Shown one piece after another: positions 17,352-26,380 of a stretch of DNA of 64,000 bases; positions within the stretch are counted from its first letter, which is position 1, and the number at the start of each line of letters is the position of its first letter. The notes under the pieces are model-generated. The model was given only the letters and a program-made list of their open reading frames with translations. It was not told the DNA's origin and did not search any database. Source of the DNA: Bacillus thermotolerans. Its GTDB lineage: Bacteria; Bacillota; Bacilli; Bacillales; Domibacillaceae. The stretch is from the NCBI RefSeq assembly GCF_000812025.2, contig NZ_JWJE02000008.1, forward strand, positions 1 through 64,000, in the 5' to 3' direction. The position numbers were made by a program, and so were the translations under genes.

Positions 17352-18704
17352 TTACATTGGAACCGGAAGAATGCCCATGGCAATTAAATAACCGATTAAT
17401 AGAATTGGAACGACATAATATACGATTAGAGGCATGAATGTTTTTTCAGCTTGAGCTCCCGCTAGAGACGCTGCAATAAAAATGGAGCCGGATGCCGGTG
17501 GAGAAGCTCCTTCTGTTGAAGCAAATACAAGAATCGCAACGACTGCAAGCAAAGGATCCACTCCAGCAGACACCATCGCTGTAAAAGCAACCAGACCAAT
17601 CGCTGTTAAGGTGGCAGTTGAAGACAATGGTCCGGCTACAAGGGCAACAAGCAAGCCTACAAGTATGATCATCAGCCATTTAGAAATCGCTATTGAACCC
17701 ATAAGAGCTGTTAAGTCTTCTGCAAGTCCTAAATCCGTTAGTACTTGGCTTGACGCATAAGCGAATACAAGCAAGGCACCTATTGTTGAAAAGCGCGGAA
17801 TAGAATTATTTAAAAACGCAGACCAGTCTGACTTTGTTTTTGGAAGGTGTGCCCAGCCGACCATGATGCTTATAAGAATAATTAAAATCGGAATCCAGGT
17901 GATTAATGAAATACTGTCAAGCGCGCTTTCTCCTATAGATGGGTTTGCTGCAAAGGTTTCAGCAAGCGGTCCGATCGTCATGACTATAGGAATCAGGGCA
18001 CCTAAGAAAATTAACGTTGATGTCCAGCCTGTACGTAAAGATTCTTTCAATGGCTGTATAAAGTCTGGAGAAACGGCTTTTATCTTATCTCTTTTGACAA
18101 AATACATAATTAAAAAGATTCTATAAATAATCTGGTAAGCACCGGCTATAAACAATGCGACATATAAATCACCCTCTGACACAACTGCCGCGACTGGCGC
18201 GAAACCGAGCATGATAAACATCGATGCACTCGGAGGCAGTGCAGCACCGAGACCGCCATTTCCGGCAACGACTGTAGCAGATAATTCTTTGCTGAAATTA
18301 GAACGTACCATCCATGGCGCCGTGATTGATCCTGTCGTTGCGGTGTTTCCTGAGTTAGAACCGGCAAGTGTGCCCATTACACCGGATGCGATCGTGTCAA
18401 CATATGCTGCTCCACCTGGAAGACGCCCAAGAAGAGAGTTAAGAATCTTTATCAGGCTGGCAATAACCGCTGTCTTATCAATAACATATGCCATAAATAC
18501 AAAGGCTACTGAAGCATATAACACGTCGTTAGTAGCTGCAAAAACTAATCCATTCCACATTAATTCAGGTGCTCCAGCTCCACCAAATAAAGCGGTTACA
18601 ATAAAGCCCGCCAGCATGGCTTCAGCAATATTTCTTTTTAAAACAAGATTAAAGAAGACAATGATTCCGATAAATACAAGTAACGCCCAAATTCCAATCC
18701 CCAT
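17352..18704 (-). CDS. TRAP-type large permease (DctM-like) carboxylate transporter
   Basis: A 450-residue membrane protein with about 11-12 helices and the two inverted re-entrant regions typical of DctM/ion-transporter proteins. Conserved small-residue motifs are visible (GTLAGSNSGNTATTGSIT; GGLGAALPPSAS; ASTEGASPPASGSIFIAA). TRAP permeases import organic acids using a sodium gradient. No periplasmic binding protein gene is in the operon, so this may be a binding-protein-independent relative. The neighbouring aldolase and dehydrogenase suggest a hydroxy- or oxo-dicarboxylic acid as substrate. Confidence 0.82.
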   Translation of the reverse strand: MGIGIWALLVFIGIIVFFNLVLKRNIAEAMLAGFIVTALFGGAGAPELMWNGLVFAATNDVLYASVAFVFMAYVIDKTAVIASLIKILNSLLGRLPGGAAYVDTIASGVMGTLAGSNSGNTATTGSITAPWMVRSNFSKELSATVVAGNGGLGAALPPSASMFIMLGFAPVAAVVSEGDLYVALFIAGAYQIIYRIFLIMYFVKRDKIKAVSPDFIQPLKESLRTGWTSTLIFLGALIPIVMTIGPLAETFAANPSIGESALDSISLITWIPILIILISIMVGWAHLPKTKSDWSAFLNNSIPRFSTIGALLVFAYASSQVLTDLGLAEDLTALMGSIAISKWLMIILVGLLVALVAGPLSSTATLTAIGLVAFTAMVSAGVDPLLAVVAILVFASTEGASPPASGSIFIAASLAGAQAEKTFMPLIVYYVVPILLIGYLIAMGILPVPM

Positions 18705-18785
18705 AATGCACCTCTTTTCGAGTAATCTTTATTGCGGTATACGGCACCGGCATCGCCGGCAGCCGTAATTATTCACCTTGTATGC

Positions 18786-19664
18786 TTAGTTTGTTACCTT
18801 AAAAGCTTCAATTACTTGAAGCCAGTGTTCGGGTTTCTCTCCCTTGAATTTATCTTTTAAATTTAAAGAAGCAAGCTTTTCAATTTTTTCTTTCGCTGCT
18901 TTTGACATAGAGGAATCAATATTTACGGAAGCAAGCATTTCAATAGAGCCGCCCAGCTCTACAGATCGTCTAACTGCGTGAAGAGCGGTTCCTGTAACAA
19001 GCCGGTTCATTGTTTCCTCAAATGTACGGCCATTTATTGTTTCGCTAAGGGAATCAATGACCAGTTTCTCCACATTAAATTCGTATGCCGCTTCCAGCAG
19101 TTCGACATAAAGGCCGACCACACCCTTCATATAGATACTCCGAATTAATTTAACAGCTGTTGCTTCTCCTGGCACATCACTCACTTTACTGATGTTCATA
19201 CCAAATGGCTGCATGATGTCTATAAAGGTATCCGCTCCGTCACCACTTGCTAAAATAGGGACTTCATGTTTATATACCGGAAGCGGCCCCATCATAGCTG
19301 CATCAACAAACTTTCCACCTTTTTCGTGAATGCTGGCGGCAGCCTTTTTCTTTACCTCCGGGGTTGAGGCGGATACATCAATATATACACTGCCCTTTTG
19401 TAAGCAGGGTTTTAACCGGCTGCTTACTTCAAGTGCCTTGTCTGCAGGCACGGCAACGATCACCGCATCTACCCCCTGTAAAGCCTCTTCCTGTGTTTGA
19501 ACGAGCTTCACACCCGCTGTTGTGGAGCGATTTAGTAATAATTCGCTGTAGGCAGGTACATTCCATAGCGGATCGTACGCTGTCATTTTTTTAAGCCCTT
19601 GTGAGTTTAATCCTGATGCCAATTCAAATGCGGCTTCCCCGAATCCAATAAACCCTAAATGCAT
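18786..19664 (-). CDS. NAD(P)-dependent dehydrogenase with DUF1932 domain
   Basis: A 292-residue protein of the beta-hydroxyacid dehydrogenase/6-phosphogluconate dehydrogenase type. The N-terminal Rossmann fold starts at GFIGFGEAAFELASGL (residues 4-19). The signature region is VYIDVSASTPEVKKKAA, and the linking helix with catalytic-type lysine follows (ATAVKLIRSIYMKG, about residue 175). The C-terminal part fits DUF1932 rather than the usual NAD-binding-11 domain. It would oxidise or reduce a 2- or 3-hydroxy acid. It lies 20 bases after the RraA-like gene and before the permease. Confidence 0.82.
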   Translation of the reverse strand: MHLGFIGFGEAAFELASGLNSQGLKKMTAYDPLWNVPAYSELLLNRSTTAGVKLVQTQEEALQGVDAVIVAVPADKALEVSSRLKPCLQKGSVYIDVSASTPEVKKKAAASIHEKGGKFVDAAMMGPLPVYKHEVPILASGDGADTFIDIMQPFGMNISKVSDVPGEATAVKLIRSIYMKGVVGLYVELLEAAYEFNVEKLVIDSLSETINGRTFEETMNRLVTGTALHAVRRSVELGGSIEMLASVNIDSSMSKAAKEKIEKLASLNLKDKFKGEKPEHWLQVIEAFKVTN

Positions 19665-19683
19665 AGTTTCTTCTCCTTCCCTC

Positions 19684-20373
19684 TTAAAACCCGAATTCCT
19701 TTATTTTCTCTTCCAGCCATGGCGGGGCAATGTCGATTCCATTTGCACTTCCCTGCTTACGTTTTTCTTCGTAATTTGCAATTGTCTGGAGACGCTTTTC
19801 TTCATATTCAAATTTGTTTTCTGCTTTATCCAGCACTTCCTCAACTTTATCTCTAGGAACGACAACGACACCATCTTCATCCCCAATGATTAGATCTCCC
19901 GGGTGAACGGTTACTCCCGCACAGGAAATAGGTATATTAATAGCCCCGGGGCCGTCTTTAAATGGTCCATTCGGAATAAATCCTTTTGCAAAAATCGGTA
20001 AGCCAATTTCACCAAGCATTTCTTTATCCCGAACAAAGCCGTCAATTACAATTCCTTCAAGTCCCATTGCTTTGGCCGCTCCAGCCATTAATTCTCCAAG
20101 GTATGCATTTTCCGTGTGCCCCTTTCCATCTGCTACAAGAACGTATCCTTCACTGCCACAATAAATACCCTGATGCAAGAAAAGGTTGTCCCCGGCCCTT
20201 AAGTCCACCGTTAAAGCGGTTCCAACGACCTTCATGCTAGGAGCTACTGGTTTTACCGTATAATGCATGGATCCGGTGCATCCCAATGCGTCTGAAATCA
20301 GTGTAGTATTCAAATTTCTCGCCCGTTCAATTGTTTTCTCTGATAAAAGCGGTGCTGTATAGTTCAACAACAA
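19684..20373 (-). CDS. RraA-like aldolase/decarboxylase (HMG/CHA aldolase family)
   Basis: A 229-residue protein of the RraA/HMG aldolase fold. The family motifs are present: LISDALGCTGSMH near the N-terminus, LRAGDNLFLHQGIYCG, VLVADGKGH, GIVIDGFVRDKE (metal and pyruvate-enolate site) and LIIGDEDGVVVVPR. Catalytic members cleave 4-hydroxy-4-methyl- or 4-carboxy-4-hydroxy-2-oxoadipate-type compounds and decarboxylate oxaloacetate. It is the first gene of a four-gene operon with a dehydrogenase and TRAP-like transporter. A catabolic role is far more likely than RNase E inhibition in this Gram-positive host. Confidence 0.85.
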   Translation of the reverse strand: MLLNYTAPLLSEKTIERARNLNTTLISDALGCTGSMHYTVKPVAPSMKVVGTALTVDLRAGDNLFLHQGIYCGSEGYVLVADGKGHTENAYLGELMAGAAKAMGLEGIVIDGFVRDKEMLGEIGLPIFAKGFIPNGPFKDGPGAINIPISCAGVTVHPGDLIIGDEDGVVVVPRDKVEEVLDKAENKFEYEEKRLQTIANYEEKRKQGSANGIDIAPPWLEEKIKEFGF

Positions 20374-20840
20374 GCACTCCTTCCAATGAATTCATTTTAA
20401 ATTGTGATAGCGGTTTCAAGAAGAGTAAAAAAGTAAAATTATTTTTGTAATAAAAATAACTTCTTTATTTAAATTAGTAATAATTATTACTACATCTGAA
20501 AACATCGTAACATCTGTTTCAGATAAAGTAAATAATTTTTTCTAATTTTTCTATCATTTTAGAACGAAACACCCTATTGGCGCTGTTGAACTAACCCCCT
20601 CCCTTGAAAACCCCGGCCTTTTGCGAAAGTGAATCTGATAACTCCACGCTGAATGTTGAATGCTGTCTCTGTTTCTTGCTTCAACGTTACCTCTATTAAG
20701 AAGCAGCAATTTATTAATGCTATGTAATAAAAATAACGGAAGAAAAAATCTTTAACGATTTTGGCCTCTCTCTTAACCTCTTAACAAGAGACCTTTTATA
20801 CACCCCTACACCCTGGAAATGCTCGAATCATTCCTAAATA
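20374..20840. other. Intergenic region upstream of the aldolase operon
   Basis: About 470 bases without a convincing gene. The left 150 bases are AT-rich and should carry the leftward operon promoter and operator. The rest shows no reading frame or RNA motif that I can support. Confidence 0.5.
20476..20491. promoter_or_regulatory. Perfect palindrome, possible RpiR operator
   Basis: AGTAATAATTATTACT is fully symmetric and lies about 100 bp before the aldolase start. Linking it to the RpiR regulator is an inference. Confidence 0.45.
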
Positions 20841-20874
20841 AAAAGCGGCTATCCACCGAAGCGTAGCCACTTTT
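20841..20874 (-). terminator. Terminator of the MBL-fold gene
   Basis: AAAAGCGGCTA faces TAGCC-CTTTT with a 12-base loop, just after the leftward stop at 20882. Confidence 0.65.
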
Positions 20875-20881
20875 ATCAGCT

Positions 20882-21727
20882 TTATTTATTTGTCTCTCCC
20901 TCTAAAACACGATGTAACTCTGATTTAAATAGCAATTGATTGTTCTCGTGGAACTTCTTCATGTTTCTTGGAAACCTGCAGCCGTCAATCAGCTGGTTGA
21001 TCGCCTCTTGGTTGTCTTCTTGAATGAACGTTCGCATCTTATGAATATAATCCAGTGAAGCCTGCTGCCTTTTCTTCATTTCCGCATAGTCCCGGGTTGG
21101 AATCCCATGACCTGTTACCAATAATTGAATAGGGTATTGCTGTAAAATATCATCCAGTTTTAAGAGCGTTTTTTCATATTCATAGCTGCTGAAATAAATA
21201 TACGGAAATTCAATATCAGAGAAATAATCTCCAGCTATCAGAATGCCCAGAGGCTCAATAACTGTCAGGATTCCGTCATCATTATGCCCGGGTGCTTGAA
21301 AGAACGTTAAGGTTGTATGCCCGATTGAAAAACGGACTTCTTCTCCTTCTATGGAATGATCAACTTCCGGATACACAATATCATAGTTTCTTGTGACATA
21401 ATAGCCGTCATCGAACGCCTTAATTTGTTCGATAATGTCCGCCTTATCTTTGGGAGACTTTTTATCAAAAGCATGGCTTGCGATCACCCTCGCTTCTGGA
21501 AAGGCTCGATAGCCGATAATATGGTCATAATCTGAATGTGTAAATAGCAAGTAAAGCGGCCGGCTCCCTTTTACCTCTTCCACATACCGCTTGATTTCTT
21601 CCACTTCATGCGGGAGCCAGCAAGGGTCCACCACAATGACACAGTCTGTCGTGACAATGACCGAAGAAATGGTCTCATATAGCGCACTGCGAAAAAGGGT
21701 GAGATGTTCATCCTTCCAAACAATCAT
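20882..21727 (-). CDS. Metallo-beta-lactamase-fold hydrolase
   Basis: A 281-residue MBL-fold protein. The metal motif reads LFTHSDYDHIIG (about residues 60-71), i.e. H-x-D-x-D-H instead of the usual H-x-H-x-D-H, so the second histidine is replaced by aspartate. Later ligands look present (APGHNDDG, AGDYFSD, VTGHGIPTRD). The altered motif suggests different metal use. The gene stands alone, followed by its own terminator. The substrate is unknown. Confidence 0.82.
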   Translation of the reverse strand: MIVWKDEHLTLFRSALYETISSVIVTTDCVIVVDPCWLPHEVEEIKRYVEEVKGSRPLYLLFTHSDYDHIIGYRAFPEARVIASHAFDKKSPKDKADIIEQIKAFDDGYYVTRNYDIVYPEVDHSIEGEEVRFSIGHTTLTFFQAPGHNDDGILTVIEPLGILIAGDYFSDIEFPYIYFSSYEYEKTLLKLDDILQQYPIQLLVTGHGIPTRDYAEMKKRQQASLDYIHKMRTFIQEDNQEAINQLIDGCRFPRNMKKFHENNQLLFKSELHRVLEGETNK

Positions 21728-21810
21728 CCTTTTCCCTCCCTTTCACTTACTTCTATGGTCGTTACCATCACTTCATTTAGAAATGAAGTGGTATATTCAT
21801 ATACCGGTGG

Positions 21811-22248
21811 TTAATCTTTCTTTTTTTCCTCCCAAAGCTGTATACGTTCTTCATGGCTAACCACTTTATGTACTTGATGCAGCATCCATATATACCCGAA
21901 TGGATCCATGAATATGGCGTTCGATACTCCGTAATCAGGAAGCTCCGTCACCGGCTGCACCTCCGTACAGCCTAAATCCATCGCCTTTGTGTACGTCTCC
22001 TTAATATCCGGAACAGTCACATTCACCCAGATCGTTTTAGGATCGTCAGGATTCGGGGCTATCAGGTGGAACTCCGGGTTTTCATCTAACATATGAAAAC
22101 GAACGCCGTACAGGGTAAAAACCGCCTCATTTTCACCGCGGGGCAAGTTTGAAACCTCCACACGCTCAATATCAAATAGTTTTTCGTACATGTCTAATGC
22201 TTTTAAACTATCTTTCACAACCATATCAATTTCTACTCCAACCATCAT
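21811..22248 (-). CDS. VOC-family (glyoxalase/bleomycin-resistance-like) protein
   Basis: A 145-residue metal-binding protein with two beta-alpha-beta-beta-beta repeats (VEIDMVVKDSLKALDMYEKL, then TIWVNVTVPDIKETYTKAMD). It ends with DPFGYIWMLHQ, the typical closing ligand region. The ATG at 22248 follows AAAGGAG. These proteins isomerise, cleave or sequester small molecules; the substrate here cannot be told. It lies upstream of the MBL-fold gene on the same strand with an 83-bp gap and may be co-transcribed. Confidence 0.82.
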   Translation of the reverse strand: MMVGVEIDMVVKDSLKALDMYEKLFDIERVEVSNLPRGENEAVFTLYGVRFHMLDENPEFHLIAPNPDDPKTIWVNVTVPDIKETYTKAMDLGCTEVQPVTELPDYGVSNAIFMDPFGYIWMLHQVHKVVSHEERIQLWEEKKKD

Positions 22249-22455
22249 GAACACACTCCTTTTATTAAAATACATATTCTTGGCCTTATCATTTAAAGTA
22301 TACCAACTTTAAGCTGAATCACACGATAAATATGGAATGTATTAGTTGTATAGGCATTCACATAGTCATATAGGTGTTCACCTACATATTGTACATAGAG
22401 TAGCTTTAGTGGAGGCAGGTCAGTCACCTTTCCTAAAGCATTGGAGGGATCAAGC

Positions 22456-22947
22456 ATGGTAACCTTTCGTTCTTTTCAGGGAACAGTCACAATGATTAGT
22501 GATGTTTATATCGGCCCAAATGGTGAAGGAGAAGGCTGCTATAAATTGATGACCGTTGAGAACGGGTCAGGCGGGATCGTCAATTTCGTCATTTCACCTA
22601 CAACCTACTTTGTAGACCATACTGCGGTGTCTATAGGAGATCGTGTAATAGGCTATTATGATGGGGATGCTCCTGCTATTCTTATATACCCGCCACAATA
22701 TCCTGCGCTTGTCGTGGTAAAGGATTATCCTCCTCGGAATGTCAAAGCAGATTATTTTGACAGTCAGCTGGTCAGCAGTGATGGACAATTGCGATTAAAT
22801 ATATCTCCATATACTCCAATTTTATTACGAAATGAACAGCCCTTTTCAAGAAGCCCGGCCAACAAAAATCTGATTGTTCTTTATGGACCCGCCACGAAAA
22901 GTATCCCAGCCCAAACGACACCTTATAGAATCATCGTTTGGTGTTAG
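22456..22947 (+). CDS. Hypothetical beta-rich protein
   Basis: A 163-residue protein with no signal peptide or membrane helix. The first half reads like an OB- or S1-like beta barrel (FQGTVTMISDVYIGPNGEGE, GDRVIGYYDGDAPAILIYPP). The second half has proline-rich turns and ends with TPYRIIVWC. The ATG at 22456 follows TGGAGGG. The family is not recognised, although similar short proteins occur in Bacillus and Paenibacillus. It is monocistronic, and convergent with paiB. Confidence 0.6.
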   Translation: MVTFRSFQGTVTMISDVYIGPNGEGEGCYKLMTVENGSGGIVNFVISPTTYFVDHTAVSIGDRVIGYYDGDAPAILIYPPQYPALVVVKDYPPRNVKADYFDSQLVSSDGQLRLNISPYTPILLRNEQPFSRSPANKNLIVLYGPATKSIPAQTTPYRIIVWC

Positions 22948-23057
22948 AGGTATTTCAGGGATATATGTTATGAAAATAGCAGAAAGACCAAGTCCAGTGA
23001 CAGCCCCAGCTTTCATGTCACCCGCTAAGCGGCCGTTTACCTAATACCCCCCCTTTG

Positions 23058-23675
23058 TTACCTGGACTTTTCGAGATTCTTTTTCATGAGAGAGGCGATT
23101 TGTAAATCATTTTGTTCAGAAGAGCTTTCAAGCTGCTGAATTACCAGCTCTTGCCGTTCGACTGGGTGGTTCTGGCTTAACTTGGCTTTCGCCTCGATTT
23201 TTGTAATGTTTATTTTAAATGCGACGATCGCTTTCGTCATTCCTTCCATAAATTTAGCATCTACCTCATTTAACTGATATGAGCTATCTGCCTTTTCATA
23301 TTTATTGACCATCTCATGTAAAGAATCCGCTATGACTTCCTGGTCTTCGATCCTCTCCAGTCTTCCATACACATGAATGGAAACATAATTCCATGTAGGG
23401 ACCGCCATCGACGTTTCATACCAGGACGGAGATATATAACAGTGAGGACCGTGGAAAACGGCAAGAACCTGCTGGTTTCCTGTATCCCTCCACTGCTCAT
23501 TCGGACGAGCAAAATGACCATATAACGCATGCTCATCTTTATTGAATGTGAGCGGAAGATGGGTAGCATACGGTTCTCCATTGTGCTGAGAAAATAAAGT
23601 AGCAAAGCTGTACTGCTCAATAAATTCATTAATCATTTCTTCATCATTCAGTTGAAAGTGCTTAGGGATATACAT
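23058..23675 (-). CDS. paiB: FMN-binding transcriptional regulator PaiB
   Basis: A 205-residue protein of the PaiB family with a split-barrel flavin-binding fold. The opening MYIPKHFQ, then [24 protein letters not shown], and [12 protein letters not shown] and [13 protein letters not shown] are hallmarks. In B. subtilis PaiB negatively affects sporulation and degradative enzyme genes and is cotranscribed with paiA. Here it is separate and divergent from a MocR-type regulator, a common arrangement for this family. It may be controlled by that regulator through the shared 150-bp region. Confidence 0.92.
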   Translation of the reverse strand: MYIPKHFQLNDEEMINEFIEQYSFATLFSQHNGEPYATHLPLTFNKDEHALYGHFARPNEQWRDTGNQQVLAVFHGPHCYISPSWYETSMAVPTWNYVSIHVYGRLERIEDQEVIADSLHEMVNKYEKADSSYQLNEVDAKFMEGMTKAIVAFKINITKIEAKAKLSQNHPVERQELVIQQLESSSEQNDLQIASLMKKNLEKSR

Positions 23676-23767
23676 ATTTTAGCTCCTCCTTTATTTAAGC
23701 CATTGCCACTAGCTTCTGTTCGAAAATTCTAAAAATAACCTTCGTTAAGCACTATTGTATGATGCTA

Positions 23768-23813
23768 ACTGACATTTAAAAAGGTACAATAATAAAAAAA
23801 CAAACATGTCAGT
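23768..23813. promoter_or_regulatory. Spaced inverted repeat between paiB and mocR
   Basis: ACTGACAT (23768-23775) and ATGTCAGT (23806-23813) are perfect 8-bp arms, 30 bases apart, just before the MocR start. The right arm is ten bases from the ATG. Widely spaced half sites suit the dumbbell-shaped MocR/GabR dimer. Confidence 0.45.
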
Positions 23814-23822
23814 GGTGATGAA

Positions 23823-25202
23823 ATGAAGAATACTATTTTTGCCTTTAAGGAAGGTGCCCCTAAATACAAACAGATTTATGAGCAGTTTAAATTATTTATC
23901 GAGCGCGGTGACATACCAGCTGGGGATCCGTTGCCCTCCATTCGTCAGCTGGCAGACTCCCTGCAGGTAAGCCGAAACACGACATTAACGGCGTACGAGC
24001 AGCTCGCAGCAGAAGGCTATATACGCGGAGAAGGCCGAAAAGGGTTTTTCGTCAATGAATTGGAGCCGCTTTTACTTGAAGATAAGCTAGCTCCTTTCAA
24101 GGAAACGACAGCAAAGCCGGTGACACAAGACTTCATTGATTTCCGGGCAGGAGCCGTGGATCAAAGGAATTTTCCCTTGAAAGTCTGGAGGAGGATAGCC
24201 AATCAAGTATTAACATTGCAGGACAGCTTTCGGTACGGGGATCCCTTTGGTGAACGGTGCTTGCGTGAACAAATCGCTGCCTATTTACTCCAATCCCGAG
24301 GAGTGAAAACAGATCCCCATGCGGTGATCATCGGCAGCAGCACCCAGCAGATGCTGGTTCATCTCGGACAGATTTTGAAGGATGATTTCACCAGCATCAT
24401 TGTAGAGGATCCAGGTTATGACGGGGCGAGAGAGGCTTTTCAGTTTCATCGTTTCACGCTCGACACTTTACCTGTCTATGAATCAGGTGCTGACTTTTCG
24501 AAATTAAACCAACTGACTTCAAGGCTCATTTATGTAACCCCCTCCCATCAAAGTCCAATAGGCGTCAGCATGTCTATTCAGCAAAGGCAAATGCTGATTC
24601 ATTGGGCTAACAAGAGGCTTGGATATATTATCGAAGACGACTATGATAGTGAATTCCGCTATACGCAGCAGCCGTTTCCAGCACTTGCTTCCATTGATGC
24701 GACAAGGGTTATTTACTTGGGGAATTTCTCAAAGTCCTTTCTTCCGGGGATCCGTCTCAGCTATATGGTTCTGCCGCCAACACTGTTAGACCGTTATAAA
24801 CATCAATTCCTTCCTTTCGAAAGTACTGCTTCCCTTCCCAGCCAGCTGACAATGGCTAAATTTATGGAAGAGGGAGAATGGAATCGCCATATAAAACGGA
24901 TGCGTCTTATTTATAAGCGAAAAATGCAATGCTTGGTTTCAGAATTAAAAGAACACTTCAATCAACATATCTCCATTATTGGGGAGCAGTCTGGCTTGTA
25001 CGTATTAGTGAAGGTCCATCTCAATCGTTCAGAAGAATGGTTGATGAAGCGTGCCTCCATGTATGGGGTGAAAGTGTACCCTACCTCCCTCTATGTCATA
25101 AAAAATCATCCTGACGAGGCAATGATTAAACTCGGATTCAGCAATCTAACCTGCGAGGACATTCAGTTAGGTGTGAAGCTTTTAAAAAAGGCTTGGGCAT
25201 AA
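23823..25202 (+). CDS. MocR/GabR-type PLP-dependent transcriptional regulator
   Basis: A 459-residue fusion of a GntR winged helix (residues 12-75; LPSIRQLADSLQVSRNTTLT) and a fold-type I aminotransferase domain (about 105-455). The PLP site is recognisable in IIEDDYDSEFRY and in the Schiff-base lysine segment YLGNFSKSFLPGIR. Such proteins sense PLP or PLP-amino acid adducts rather than act as enzymes. It is divergent from paiB, which it probably regulates together with itself. A bidirectional terminator follows. Confidence 0.9.
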   Translation: MKNTIFAFKEGAPKYKQIYEQFKLFIERGDIPAGDPLPSIRQLADSLQVSRNTTLTAYEQLAAEGYIRGEGRKGFFVNELEPLLLEDKLAPFKETTAKPVTQDFIDFRAGAVDQRNFPLKVWRRIANQVLTLQDSFRYGDPFGERCLREQIAAYLLQSRGVKTDPHAVIIGSSTQQMLVHLGQILKDDFTSIIVEDPGYDGAREAFQFHRFTLDTLPVYESGADFSKLNQLTSRLIYVTPSHQSPIGVSMSIQQRQMLIHWANKRLGYIIEDDYDSEFRYTQQPFPALASIDATRVIYLGNFSKSFLPGIRLSYMVLPPTLLDRYKHQFLPFESTASLPSQLTMAKFMEEGEWNRHIKRMRLIYKRKMQCLVSELKEHFNQHISIIGEQSGLYVLVKVHLNRSEEWLMKRASMYGVKVYPTSLYVIKNHPDEAMIKLGFSNLTCEDIQLGVKLLKKAWA

Positions 25203-25205
25203 AAA

Positions 25206-25250
25206 AACACCCCCGACGTCATTCGTTCAACCTAACGATGTCGGGGTGTT
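25206..25250. terminator. Bidirectional terminator
   Basis: AACACCCC.CGAC.TC.TTCGTT faces AACGATGTCGGGGTGTT between the convergent mocR and germination genes. T/A runs lie on both sides. Confidence 0.8.
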
Positions 25251-25264
25251 CCATTTATAAGGCG

Positions 25265-26380
25265 TCACCTTGTAGCTCCCTCTGATTTTATGTCTATGTC
25301 TAGAGAAACATCAATGCTTGATTCTGCAAGGGCTTCCCCCCAATGCTCTTCGACTTTTTTATATTGTTCATATTGATAAGCTCTCGCATATATGCCGAGC
25401 CCGATTGGATCAATTTTATGTTTCTGGATGTTCTTAATGAGGTTCTCAAGCCGGGATGTTAACTCCTGCTCAATCATCTTCTCCAATTCACCTTTGTTCG
25501 CAAGACCTTCGGGAAATAATCGTTCTACCACCGTAACGGTCATTTGAATATCGTAGTTGAAATGAAATTGACCCTGGCCGTATGTCGTCTTCACTTTAGA
25601 TTTCACCCGGCTCACATCAATGCTTAACTCGTTCTTATTGAAGATTCCTTCCTCGATATCTAACGATGTCATCGGAATGGAAAAGGTTAATTCTTGCTTT
25701 TTTTCATCCCTTAAAACAATTAAAAGTGACGAGTCTTGAATACTGAGCGTGTCCACATACTTTCCCTTCTCCTCTAACAATGCTGTCCCAACTAATTCAA
25801 TATCGTTCTCTTTCTTTATTTCGGGTATCGAAGGGGTCATGCCTTTCTCGTACATTTGCCTATGAAGCATTTGAAGAGTGTCAACGACGGTTCTTGATCT
25901 CATAATGTTTTTATCGATCACTTCCTTCAAATACAGAGATAACTGCGGTTTATCATCTGGTTCATAAAAAATAACGTCGGATACAGGCCCATCAACTACT
26001 ATGACTCTTGTATTTATGGAAAACGCAGGGTTGCGATACACCGTATCCAGGATCGAAAACCAGCCTTCATGTTCGAGCACTCGTTTTCCTATCAACAGCA
26101 CTTGAATCTTCGCGGCAGTGACCTCTCCCGTTGCCAAAGCATCGAAATGCTTCCTGGAATCCCGTATTGATTTTGCCTTTACTTGATACGTTTCCACATT
26201 TTTCTTTGTTTCTTGACTAAATACTGGGCTTGATTGAGAAATGATTAAATGATCCTCATCATCGAGATCCACACCAAGTATCAAGGAAATCGTTAAATCC
26301 TCCAGCGGGACGCTTCGTCCACAGCTTGCCAGGAAGGCAGCAAGAAAAACGCAAAGAATGGAAAGAGTCCAACGCTTCAT
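25265..26380 (-). CDS. Ger(x)C-family spore germination lipoprotein (C subunit)
   Basis: A 371-residue lipoprotein subunit of a nutrient germinant receptor. The lipobox LASC (residue ~20) follows a short signal peptide. The Ger(x)C body is clear (DLTISLILGVDLDDEDHLII, EVTAAKIQVLLIGKRVLEHEG, NPAFSINTRVIVVDG and a C-terminal YDIQMTVTVVE region). It acts in the spore inner membrane with the A and B subunits. The start overlaps the B gene's stop by four bases (ATGA), showing translational coupling. Confidence 0.92.
   Translation of the reverse strand: MKRWTLSILCVFLAAFLASCGRSVPLEDLTISLILGVDLDDEDHLIISQSSPVFSQETKKNVETYQVKAKSIRDSRKHFDALATGEVTAAKIQVLLIGKRVLEHEGWFSILDTVYRNPAFSINTRVIVVDGPVSDVIFYEPDDKPQLSLYLKEVIDKNIMRSRTVVDTLQMLHRQMYEKGMTPSIPEIKKENDIELVGTALLEEKGKYVDTLSIQDSSLLIVLRDEKKQELTFSIPMTSLDIEEGIFNKNELSIDVSRVKSKVKTTYGQGQFHFNYDIQMTVTVVERLFPEGLANKGELEKMIEQELTSRLENLIKNIQKHKIDPIGLGIYARAYQYEQYKKVEEHWGEALAESSIDVSLDIDIKSEGATR

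Noticed and set aside
19684-20373. Ribonuclease inhibitor RraA
   Set aside because: The host appears to be Bacillus-like, without the E. coli RNase E target, and the gene sits in a catabolic operon. The aldolase side of the family fits better.
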